Below, piece after piece: positions 49,605 to 61,161 of a stretch of 64,000 bases of DNA (its first letter is position 1; each line of letters opens with the position of its first letter). The position numbers and the translations under genes were made by a program. The notes under the pieces were generated by a model. The model ran no database searches, had not been told where the DNA came from, and saw only the letters and a program-made list of their open reading frames with translations. Location of the stretch: the NCBI RefSeq assembly GCF_000208745.1, contig NC_030855.1, positions 25,301,549 through 25,365,548 of the forward strand, in the 5' to 3' direction. This DNA comes from Theobroma cacao. Taxonomy: Eukaryota > Streptophyta > Magnoliopsida > Malvales > Malvaceae.

Positions 49605-49720
49605 TAATCATGAGCAGTTGTACGTGATATTGGCACGGCTCAATCAAATAACAGAACTCTACCCTTTAGAGTGATGCTCTCCGATTGAACCGCACCAATA
49701 TCTCGATGGCAAACTCCTGT
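49605..49720 (-). ncRNA. MIR171: MIR171 (b/c type) microRNA precursor
   Basis: The minus strand carries a 21-nt match to mature miR171b/c at 49643-49623 (starts TTGAGCCGTG, ends CAATATCACG). The passenger strand is at 49703-49683 (starts AGATATTGGTG, ends TTCAATC). The two lie on opposite arms of a hairpin with a 39-nt terminal segment, the miRNA on the 3' arm as in known MIR171 loci. The 21-nt duplex has few mismatches and the stem extends outward by more partial pairing. miR171 directs cleavage of SCL6/HAIRY MERISTEM GRAS mRNAs, controlling meristem maintenance, branching and phase change. The promoter is probably to the right; a TATATATC-like box on the minus strand near 50500 is a candidate. 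Location between a GT31 gene and an ankyrin gene matches Arabidopsis MIR171B (At1g11735, from memory). Confidence 0.95.
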
Positions 49721-52700
49721 GTTTTTTTACCATGCTTTCCCCCTATGCTTTCACAACATCTTCCTGGAGCTGATGCCATGGCAGAAGAAGTACAACACAA
49801 AATGATAGTATGAGTTTAAACATATTGGTATAAAAACAAACACTCATGAAGGGATCGTTTTGTATTGAAACCTAGGGTTATAAAACTAAAGATGATAGAG
49901 CAACCATACCTTCACCTGATAGAAAATGCAGAACAAATACAGCAGAGACTCAAAATTAGTAAAAAGACACATGAAAACAGCGTCCTGGACATAGAAGAAG
50001 AAACATTAATAGATGAGAAGGAGAGAGGATATGTCCTCGCCAAGAGTGAAGAAGCTGTTCAGAGAGATTCTCTCATCTTAATGAATGAGAGAGAGAGAGA
50101 GGTGGGGTGGGGGGAGCTTAGAGAGAAAGGAGAGAAAAGAGATGGATGTGGCCTTGAAAATGCTAGCATTGAATTTGCCACCAACCCAACAACAAAAAGG
50201 AGGTGGGTATATTAAATTTGAAGTCTAGAGACAATGGGAAAGCTCACTGAAACAAACCCTCGAGCTTTCAATTTGTATTTATGAGGTCCAAGGGGCATGT
50301 TGGTGTGGTGCCACCAGCTAGCATTTGAATTTCAAAAACAAAAGAAAAAAAAAATATGCTTTTGGAATAAAGTCCTCGGGTTGGTGAACTTAATTTTTAG
50401 GCTTCCTTTGTTTAACTGGTCTTCAACGAAACAATCTCTGGAGCCAGATTTTCTGCAATTAAAAACCAACTGCATCAATTTAATTTGCACAGTATATTAG
50501 ATATATAGCCCATGAGAATGATGTGCAAGGACACAATACTTGCAGTTAATATTGCAACAAGAACCATATGATCCTTAAATGATATATGCATGTGTGCAGA
50601 TGAGCATATGAATTACGGTTTTACTTCATAATTAATCATTTAGAAGGCATAATGATATGATTTTATGACTTTTTGATCTTGATTAACAAACAGAGTTTGT
50701 GTTTAGAATAAAACCTGTGGTCCATTACTTCATCTTGATTGAGCATATATAAACATTCAGTGACCTTTGAAGAAAAACTTTAAACAAGGAATCACAAAGC
50801 TGATCATCAGCTAAATTAAAACATTGACCAGGTGTTTTTTTTATTATATAGTAACATTAATGAGGCTATTAGTGGTTCATAAATTTGGGTTTCGGCTCAA
50901 GCTGCCAGAAAGTCATACAGCCAATATGGCTTTGAAGTTTCAAGAGGCTAAGTTAGCATTATGGCATCAAAGCGGTCAAGCCATCAAACTTGTGGTTAAC
51001 GTTACTCAGGCTTTAGGTCAGAGTCAAGCAGCTACCAATTACCAAGAAAGAATGGTCTAGAAATGAGTAGTATTCATTGCCTTGTGTGACAGATAGGAAC
51101 AACGGCTTATTACCCAGGTTTGTGGAGCATAGTTCATGCAGGACAAAAACTTCCGGAGGGAAAGATCTAGTTGTGTGTCGAGTTGTTTTTATCCCCTCAC
51201 AGGAAAGGAGAATCTTGAGTGGAATTGATAATATATATCAAAACAGACACTGACTCTCCTCCATTATCATATACCTTGTATCCCAATCTCACCTGCAAGG
51301 GCCATTGTTTTGGGGTTCTTTTTGCTGTACGAACAGCAAAAAAGTTCAATGTAAATGCATGAACTTTACATATGTAACATGGAAATTAGGTGGCATTTCT
51401 TTTGTTATACTGTCATTGGTATGTATAAGAGAAAATCCTTGGCTATATGTACAAACAATAAAAAAGACAAGAGGAAGTATGCGGTGAGGCACAACCTGAA
51501 GATTGACTGACCCCATGGGCCCCTAAAAGTTTTAAATTATTGGTCTCTAGGAATGGACTCAGCCAATCAGGGTAGCCATTAGGGTTAGATGTGCAGTGCA
51601 CTCATCTTTGTTACTGACAGAACCCATGTTCTACAATGGTGAATATGCTTGAAGGCATGTTCCCCTAATAAAAGCAGTGCCGGTTGAGAAAGAACAAGGA
51701 TGAAACAAAGCCTTCTGCAGAACCCCAAGAGTCAAAAAGAAACTAGATCATGTTTACTGCACAGGTAATCGAACAGTCCACCCAAATCCAACTCTCTGTA
51801 TGAGTTTCATCTATCTTTTTTTTTATTCTTTGAATCCAATTTTCCATCACTGGTTCAAAGATATAAGAGATGCTAAAGAGTATATGGCCAAAGAGAGAAC
51901 TGTTACAACAACACAACCACCATGTACCATCAGGCAGAAAATATCTCAATCCTATCCATGTCGCATTTAACTAGAGAGTCTGTAAAAGCATTAGTTTCAT
52001 GGACCATCAACTTCATTAAAAATGTGTCACGCACAATCATGGCTGAAGCTTTACTTCCCTTATTCAAGATAATGTTACCTTAAAATTGGACTCGATAATC
52101 AATTATTTGTCTATCAAACCACGATGGAAAAGCAAATAATTAAATTGCTTTTTTAAATGTCACTAAGTTAGAATCTTGAACCCTAAGAGGGCCAAAGAAA
52201 ACACCAGTTACATGTCCATTAATACTATGTACATATATAAAATGTATTATTGCAGAATGGAAAAATCAGAAAATATATGATATATATTCTGATTTTTTTT
52301 TTCAATTGTGCATGATGCATTGGGTTGGCTACCACCACTTACTGGATCCCATGTACAACAATACTTTTTGCTAATAAATCATGTCATGTTTGATGGTATG
52401 CTTACCTACCAGACCACTACAATTTGGTGGAAATATTATTATCTTAGTAGTTTTCAGTGAGTACTGTTGTGCTTCTCTTTTACCCTCCCAAGTTGATTAA
52501 GATGATAAATTGACAGAGTTTTCGGTGTTTGAAGGATTGACAAAAGCAGGAAAGTAAAAACAAAAAATGAAGTCAGAAAATTTTTCTATAAGCTATAGAA
52601 AGGAGGCTGCAAGTACAGGATAATAAGCCAAAACCCCTTGTTTATGGATCCCCAAGTCCTACCAAAAGGAAACCCTGTATCTTTCCCCTCCCCTCACCTC

Positions 52701-53314
52701 AATGATCTGTCCCTCTCCCCATGTGAATTGATGTCTGCATCTCTCCCCATCTTTTTACAGCCAAAAAACAGCCCCACTTTAATGACTGTTTTCACGTGAA
52801 AACTCTGCAAAATTTTTGTGCTATCCCTGCAACATAGTCCTATCTCTCCTTCATCATCCTTGACCCCCCACCCCACCGCCAGAAAACCCTAGGTCCTAGT
52901 CTTGGTGTTTTTTTCCCGTTTTTGACAGGTTCTTCGTTTTCATGGCAGCATCTACTTATGGTAAAGGTAAGGCCTATAAATTTCTCTGGGTTCTCTCATA
53001 AGCTTTGGGGTATCCTTGAACTCAAGTTTATGGTTAGCACCAAATTGCAGTAATTTCAAGGTTGTGATAAGAGAACATACAAAGAAGTAGCTTTCATGTT
53101 TGCAATGCAAGAAGCAGAGAAATTTAACGAGTGAAAGTCGTCCATGCATCATGATTTTGGCGATGATCCATGGAACTATATACGAACAGTAGTTGACATT
53201 ACTGATACTTGAAGATCACGGCACACAATTTATGATGGAAACGCAGTTATTACAACAAACCGGGTAAGCCGGAAACAGGCTTGGAAAATAAATAATAAGA
53301 GAGAGAGAGAGAAT
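49721..53314. other. Long intergenic stretch, likely MIR171 promoter side
   Basis: About 3.6 kb without a recognised protein gene. A GA-rich tract lies at 50088-50104. An imperfect palindrome sits at 52259-52300. Open frames of 60-116 codons here lack any recognisable motif. Confidence 0.45.
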
Positions 53315-53548
53315 TCAATACTTGCCGTACTTCTGCCAACATAGTAGCATAATAACACACCTCCTTAATATGTAAAACCTCGACCTTTGTTCCTTGGCCA
53401 TGGTTAAGCACCTTTTCTTCAAGCTTGACGTGGTGGTTTCCTCACAATGCCCTCGCTGATCAATTTCATCATCTCCTGTTGATGGCGCGGAATGGCACTG
53501 ACCCATGTTCGGCAATTCGTGACCGCAATTAAAGACTTTCACGCACAA
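53315..53548 (-). CDS. DVL/ROTUNDIFOLIA-FOUR-like small peptide
   Basis: 77 codons from the first ATG (53548) or 63 from a second ATG (53506, MGQCHSAPS). The C-terminus reads KKRCLTMAKEQRSRFYILRR followed by CVIMLLCWQKYGKY. This is the conserved DVL/RTFL domain (KEQRxRFYIxRRCVxMLxCW) shared by ROT4 and the DEVIL peptides. These plant-only membrane-associated peptides limit cell proliferation along organs and alter leaf, fruit and stem shape when overexpressed. The acidic, variable N-terminus and single exon are typical. The second ATG gives a sequence fitting an N-myristoylation site (Gly2, Ser6) with Cys4, which would suit membrane attachment. The gene is easily missed because of size. Confidence 0.85.
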   Translation of the reverse strand: MCVKVFNCGHELPNMGQCHSAPSTGDDEIDQRGHCEETTTSSLKKRCLTMAKEQRSRFYILRRCVIMLLCWQKYGKY

Positions 53549-54959
53549 AAGGCTCTGAAAGAGTGAGAGATTACTTGCAGTAGACCCCCGACCTGAAGGC
53601 TCTTAAATGGAGTTCACCTAATGGACCAGTAGCTCAATCTCTGTGGCCCTTGCAAAACTCCTCGGTATCTGCAGGCTGTCTCCTCCTACTTAATGCATGC
53701 TGTTGCCCTCCAAGATCTTCTATCTTTGTGCTCGATGGGAACCGGAACCCATCTCTTGCATCTGCACTCACACAAGAGAGAGATACGCAAGACTCAGCAG
53801 GCTAAGCGCTATTTGTCTTATTCCTTGTGGTTTGCCCTTTATTAGGTGTATGCTCTTGACTGAACATGGATACAGTAGTATCAGGCATCAAAACCTCTAA
53901 CCAAATCTCTTGTCCTTAAAAGCAGAACCCAAAAAAAGGGTCTGTTGTCTACACTTCAAAGCTGTGAAAATTTGATACCCTCTTTACTGCTTGGATTTAG
54001 ACCCTCATGTATGCTTTCAAAGATTTTATATAATAAGGAACCAATTTTCATATAACATTTGAAGATCTAGAAGTAAAGAAAGAGAGTAGATTAGCATGCT
54101 ATTTCAACTAAAAGTTTGTTCACATTCAAAGATATTTTTTATATTAACCAAACTAAAGCCTTTAATAAGTGTAGCTAAAGACATTTTACCTACTTTAATC
54201 ACAAGTTGAACTTGAACCAATACAATAAGAAAGAATATTGAGAAATCAATCAAACAAGAAAGACTTATATATATATCCGATGATACTATATAATTAAGTG
54301 ATAATGTATAGATTCATATACCGACAATGCATCAAATTTATATTTTATATAAAATAATACAATCAAAAAGTAAAATTGATGTTTCAACCATTTCTTCACT
54401 ATCATTTATATCTAGTGTCACATTCATTTAGATATATCATCACTTCAATAGAAGAACTTGTTGCATCTTTGTAGTTCAAGTTATTGCAGGCTGGCTAGCT
54501 TGCCCCAAACCATGGGTTCTCATTGGTGCTAGCTAAAAAGTTTCCAACCAAACCTGCCCCAAGTTGCTTCACACCCATTATTTTCCTTCAAACCTTTATT
54601 TTGACAAATTTCACCATTGTCGGATGAATGATCTTTGTTTGCAAGTGAGCCCATGAATAACACTAAACCAACCCATTTATTGTTCATGCCTGCCAGCCAG
54701 CCCATTGGGAGTCCTAACTTCCTTCAACCAAAATTAACAAAACGGCAGCGTTCATAAGCTTGCCCGGACGGATGAGATTCCTTGTACCCGGGGGCAATCC
54801 CGTGGGGAAACAAAGATAAATAAAAGAATCTATTTAGAAAATTCAACGTAAATTCCGCTAAGCTTTAGTTTCGTGTTGGCCTCGAATTCAAGTAAACCCT
54901 CAAAAAAAGTTTCCTTCTTGTCTCAAAGATCTCCCCTTTTCTTTTATAAAGTCGAAGTC
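53549..54959. other. Intergenic, divergent promoters of the DVL and ATG8 genes
   Basis: DVL is transcribed leftward and ATG8 rightward from this 1.4-kb stretch. It is AT-rich from 54000 to 54480. No gene was seen. Confidence 0.45.
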
Positions 54960-55066
54960 TTTTGGTACATTTCTTAGTTTGATTCCGACCCTTTTGCTCT
55001 CTCGATCAATTGGGTTCTTGAAACCCCAATTTCTTCAAGCCCTTCGCTTGTTGTTTCCGGTGGCGG

Positions 55067-55190
55067 GTATGTTTTCTGATGTTGTCTTCGGCAAGCCTTT
55101 TACGTTCATACACGTTTTCGGCTTTTCCTTCTCTCTGATTTAAAAAAAGATTGAATTTTGTGGTGATGTTTCGATGTTTGAAATTCGCAG
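55067..55190 (+). other. Probable 5'-leader intron of ATG8
   Basis: A GTATGT donor after GTGGCGG and a TTCGCAG acceptor at 55190 lie just before the start codon region. Leader introns at this place are common in plant ATG8 genes. The first exon would cover roughly 54960-55066. Confidence 0.55.
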
Positions 55191-55217
55191 TGGATAATCA
55201 GTGATCGAGTCTTGCAA

Positions 55218-56724
<1,507 letters not shown>

Positions 56725-57555
56725 TGATGATATCAATCTATGTAAATAGCTGAAAGAAAAGGTGTAAATTCTCTCAGTGGCGCCTCTTAAGTCGATGCTC
56801 GGTTTCATGACAATGACAGTTTCCAGCAGTCTGAACTTGGAATTTTACTTTCTATGAATTCAATGGCTGAAATTAATTCAATCAGTGATTTTCAATTATA
56901 TTTTTATGGTTTTAATCATGATATCTTGATTAATGGTAAATGTTTCATCTTGATGCCAACATTTTTAGCTTATAAAGTGATGATAACATAAGAAAAGCAT
57001 GCAGTATATGTTTTTGAGAGTATTTTGTTAGGGTAAAGCGGAGCATTACAGCTCAAATCAGCACAAGTTGTGAGGTAAAGAGACAAATCAGCAGTTGTTC
57101 GATGTGACTCTTCTACCTGGCAAAATTGTTATCCAGCCATTTTCAAGAGTGGGGACTGGTTGGGGTTGCTCCATGGATCTACCATATTTTGTTATCCAGC
57201 CCTTTTCAAGAGTGTGGAGTGGTTTGGATAGCTCGGGGGATCTACTTTATTTTGTTATCCAGCCATTGTCAAGAGAGGGGACCGGTTTAGGCAGCTCCAT
57301 GGAACTATCCATACTTTGCTATCCAGCCATTTTCAGGAGTGGGGACTGGTTTGGATAGCTCCATGGATCTAACCATGAAAGATGCTCAAGAAACTTTCTA
57401 ATGCTTAAAAGTGCCATAAATGGGAGAATGTAGTTCCCTCAAAAAATGAATGAGAAACACATCTAAGTCCTCTACTAATTAAGCTGTTTTCAAATCGTGG
57501 GCTAAACAATCAAACAATTTCTGACAAAATTCTGGTCTAGTGGATGTTTACATAT
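56725..57555. other. Intergenic between ATG8 and a convergent small gene
   Basis: It holds the ATG8 3' region and the 63-bp minisatellite described separately. Confidence 0.5.
57129..57372. repeat. 63-bp minisatellite, about 4 copies
   Basis: Units start at 57129, 57192, 57255 and 57319 with (T/C)TATCCAGCC(A/C)(T/C)T. Each contains AGAG(T/A)G(T/G)GGA and GGATAGCTCC(A/G)TGG-like sequence. The period is 63, 63 and 64 bases. Because 63 is divisible by three, an open frame with a 21-residue repeat (VIQPFSRV...) runs through three copies. It has no initiator context or other support as a gene. Confidence 0.88.
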
Positions 57556-57795
57556 TCATTTGGAGGAACCCTTTTTCTGGCATTTGTTCTTGACCCATGT
57601 TATGCCCTTGGATACCCCAAGCTTGAATTTCTTGGCTCCCATCAAAGCTGCTGTTTTGGCCTTATTGAACCCACCTTTTCCTTCGGATTTCTTCTTGCTG
57701 CCGTTCTCTTTCTTGGCTGTAGCATCCTCATCTTCCATGGCACCGATTCCTCCAGCACCCCATTGATCAGCCCAGCTTGGTGCATCACTCGCCAT
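57556..57795 (-). CDS. Small conserved basic plant protein, function unknown
   Basis: 79 residues. The start MASDAPSWADQWGAGGIGAM is followed by an acidic stretch, then a lysine-rich part (KKKSEGKGGFNKAKTAAL) and the end VSKGITWVKNKCQKKGSSK. I have the impression of a conserved plant-only small protein with this tryptophan-rich start, but I cannot name a function. There is no signal peptide or membrane segment. A probable leader intron lies upstream on the minus strand (acceptor TTTGCTTAG at about 57828, donor CACCAG|GTACTC at about 58218). Transcription then starts near 58310. A decayed duplicate lies at 58860-59046, which supports this copy being the functional parent. Confidence 0.72.
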   Translation of the reverse strand: MASDAPSWADQWGAGGIGAMEDEDATAKKENGSKKKSEGKGGFNKAKTAALMGAKKFKLGVSKGITWVKNKCQKKGSSK

Positions 57796-58859
57796 AGAAA
57801 CCCTTCGTATCTTTTTTCCAAAGTCTAAGCAAAAACAAGTTCACGAAAACCAATACCAATGATCAGAAAGCAGAAAAGTAAGGCTGTCAAGCTTAGAACT
57901 TCAAATCCAGATAGTGGATATATGCCTCTCAGATGACTGCATAGATCCCTTGTTGGAAAGTTTCTCTTTCTTTTCATGTATATTATACTTGGCAACAATC
58001 TAAACTTTACTAGGAAACATAGCTTGAAAACAGTAGATGCAGTAAGCGAATCTTAAGTTATATCTACTAAAACAAGAATCTGCAGAAGCAGTCAGAGTGT
58101 ACATAGCCTCCCTATGTAAGGCTAAGAAAAAGATCCAAAGAACAAAAGAAATGAGACTTGAGCATCTGTTATCAATAACAGAAAAACAAGAGAAGGTTTT
58201 TTGATGGAAAGAGTACCTGGTGATGACTAACAAAAGCGCTGTTGTTGCCCGAGAAGTTTGATGACAGAAGCAGCAGAATGGCCAATGATGAGTTTTTCTC
58301 TGCTCAAGCACCTTTAAAAACTTAATAAAGAAAGGACCACATGTAGATGGGTTGTCTTTGATCCCATTTTGACCCTTTTTTTAAAGGACTTGCCAACTCA
58401 TTTGTTTCCCATCATCTGAAGCAAACTTCTTTTAGCATCTTCATGCCTTTTTTTTTTCTTTATTACAAATAAGTAGTAATAATAATAATTAACAATGATA
58501 TTCCATGCCATGTTTTCCTAGACAGGCATCATATGTTCATTTTCTACCTAATTATTACAGCCAAGGACAGTCCATACCCCTTATTGCCATTGAAATATCT
58601 GATGATCGCCACTTGCTAGATTCTTGTAGTTGAAAATAAAAACATTGAATGAGGTATCTTTCGCTTTAAAGTATTCCTCAAACGCCTCAACTTTGAACAC
58701 CATAAACAAAGTCACTGAAGCTTCCAACACCCAGGAATCTGAATTGAGTTGAAATGTTGTTGCTGCAGATTCATAACTTACAACTTAAGATGACCTTGAC
58801 AATTCATAATCCAATGATTAATTACATAGAATCCTTTGTCCGTAAGCTTAAACTCTTTG

Positions 58860-59046
58860 TTTTCTCTTGCTTTCTCTTGGCAGCCGTCCAAGCAGCTGCT
58901 TTGGCTTTTACTGAATCCAGCTTTTTTCCATTTGCTTTATTCTTGACCAGTGTTTATGCCCTTGGATACCCTCAAAGCAGCTGCTTTGGCTGCTTTTCCC
59001 ATTGGTTTTCCTCGTGGATATGCCAGATTGCTCCTGCCACAAATCA
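58860..59046 (-). pseudogene. Degenerate duplicate of the small basic protein gene
   Basis: On the minus strand, GTATCCAAGGGCATAA followed by GGTCAAGAA repeats the 3' coding part of the gene at 57556-57795. One extra base breaks the frame, giving VSKGINTGQE then stop. Alanine/lysine-rich KAAKAAAL precedes it, and a second similar piece (KAKAAAWTAAK after a shift) follows. The upstream flank is also shared: TTGTCTTTRATCCCATTTT and AAAGGACTTG occur at both 58350-58400 and 59200-59245. It is a tandem segmental duplication that has decayed. Confidence 0.72.
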
Positions 59047-59310
59047 TACAAAAGCAAATGTTGCATTCCACATACATTTCAAGGTTAAATAGCCAAGAGA
59101 CTGAGGTGAGGTAAGCCCGCTGAAACAAGCAAGTACAAACCCGACTCAAAGACCCACTGCGAAGGTTAAAGAGAAAAAGATATAAATAGACAGATATGGG
59201 TTGTCTTTAATCCCATTTTCATCCCCCCCTTGTAAAAGGACTTGACAAATCACTTGTTTCCAAATCCCATCACCAAAAGGCTAAAGCAATTTCGTTTGCC
59301 ATCTTCTTTA

Positions 59311-61161
59311 GTCATCAGGCATCATCTGCTCATATGTGCCTAGATCTTGCAATACCTATGGTACAAAATTTTTTTACCTTCTTCCGATGTTTCCGTGTTC
59401 GACATTTTTAGAATATTTCATTATTCATACGAATATGATTAACTTTAATATTTCGTATCTGTATTGGACATGTACTCGGTATCCAACATCCTATCTTGAG
59501 TCTATATAACGTGCATAACAGCTGAGGAGACCTACTGCTAATGTGTTTGCACGGTGATATCATCTTTATTGATCATTTATTATTCTTTGATGATAGCTGC
59601 TTGGTTAGATCTAAGATGAGATAGAAACTATGTATGGTAGGGAGACAACTGGTGAAGACTTAAATTATCATAGTTTAAAAGTTAAAGTAACTTGTCTCTT
59701 GCCTGCAGACATTGTTTGGGACAGCTCACAATGAACCTGATTGGGCTCGAACAACTCTCCCCACCACCACGGCTCTCCCTTCCCTTAAGCCTTTTGAGAT
59801 AAACGCAAGCATTGATTCAATCCCAGAAACCTTGGCTCTTCTCATGTCCTCTCTGTTGAGATATAAAATAGAGCCAGAATGAGCAGCCCCCAAGAGGGAC
59901 TGTAACTTGTAAGGTTCCATTTGCAAAGCCTTGGCTCAAGCTTTAAGATATAACTGTTCTTCTAACTACAATAACTTCTCAGCAGGAATTTAGTTTAGTT
60001 TCTGATGTTAACTAAGTTGTAAAACAGCAGGCTATATCTGTTTTCGGGGGGGGAGGAGATCAGGTGATTCAATCAAAACATGCTAGTTATGATGTTGCAG
60101 ACATGGTGGTACTTCCATTCTGTCTTGTTGCAACAGAATGTTGTATCATACCAACAAGGCAACAACTTACCTGATCCAAATTATTACACCATCTAAAAGA
60201 GGCAGAAAGAACCAGCTACAAAAGTCAGAGGAAACAAAGTTTCTTACAAGCAAAACATAGACATTAACACCAAACAAGATCCAAGTTATGGGACCTCGAC
60301 CTCACAATTACTACATATGAAGGGTCCATCTTTACAGATTTCCTTCTAATTTTATACATGGGGGGCGGCTGACAAATAGTGGAGCTATGCAATCCCCCGC
60401 CAGGTAAAAGCTAGTTCATATCTGCAGCATTAATCCTTTTAACTTTACCAAAATGCCCTTCCATGTACCAAAACAAATATACCAGCACGAATGTTCTTAA
60501 ACTGCCATAAACTCTTTTCCTGGGTGAAGTAAACAGGGTGTGAATAGCAAAAAGGAACACTGGTATTATGAAAAGATTGAGCAAGCTGTTTGTTTCTCCA
60601 GGGGGTAAAGTTTAATTCACCTCTTTTGAAACATGCTGCGAACAGTCACGAGCACTGATGCAGTGATGATTGCTTCCAAACAGTAGGAGAGAATTAACCT
60701 ACATTCATCATTTAAACTCCTCTAAACACCATGTCAATTTGCAATCTTTTCAGTATTTTCATAGTCTGGGCTAGCTGTGTGCGTACTAAGTACCCCCAAG
60801 TCCTTTTGACTGATGGTTAAATGTTTTAATTTGTGGTAAATGTCTTTCAATGAGTACTTCATGACTGTATCTGTATCGTACCTTAAAGTTTTATTAATGG
60901 TTATTCATGCTCTGTCTCTGCATGTACCCGCAAATTTTAGCGGTCAAAGAATGCCAGACCCTAGCTATGGCTTAGTCCCTGTTTACCAGCAATGATATGA
61001 TTGAATCCTACAAAGAACCCATTGCCATTGATCAAAAGTAAGGATTTTCGGCAATTAAAACAAAATTGTGTGCCAAATTCTCCATCAGGGATTTTATATC
61101 TACACTGTAAAATTTGCAAGTTGAAACCCCAAATCAAAATTTAACATAGAGAAAATCATTT
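59311..61161. other. Intergenic stretch, no gene supported
   Basis: It contains the 3' flank of the ankyrin gene on the right. A short hairpin (CATTCTGT ... ACAGAATG) lies near 60113-60140. An unsupported open stretch lies at about 59711-59881 (plus). G- and C-runs occur near 60045 and 60360-60405. Confidence 0.45.

Noticed and set aside
49865..50215. 116-codon plus-strand open frame beside MIR171
   Set aside because: It is lysine/glutamate-rich from a GA-rich tract, has no recognised motif and lies on the likely promoter side of the microRNA. It is probably chance.
50824..51060. 78-codon plus-strand frame
   Set aside because: It has no recognised motif, no splice partner and no coding-like composition.
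53697..53900. 67-codon plus-strand frame upstream of the DVL gene
   Set aside because: It lies on the opposite strand in the DVL promoter region, is cysteine/arginine-rich by chance and has no family match that I recognise.
59711..59881. Plus-strand open stretch after CTGCAG (TLFGTAHNEPDW...)
   Set aside because: It looks exon-like by composition and acceptor, but there is no matching upstream exon, no start codon and no family I know. The overlapping minus-strand frame of 66 codons is equally unsupported.
60113..60140. Hairpin CATTCTGT ... ACAGAATG
   Set aside because: An 8-bp stem is expected by chance in 64 kb. There is no gene or small RNA signature around it.
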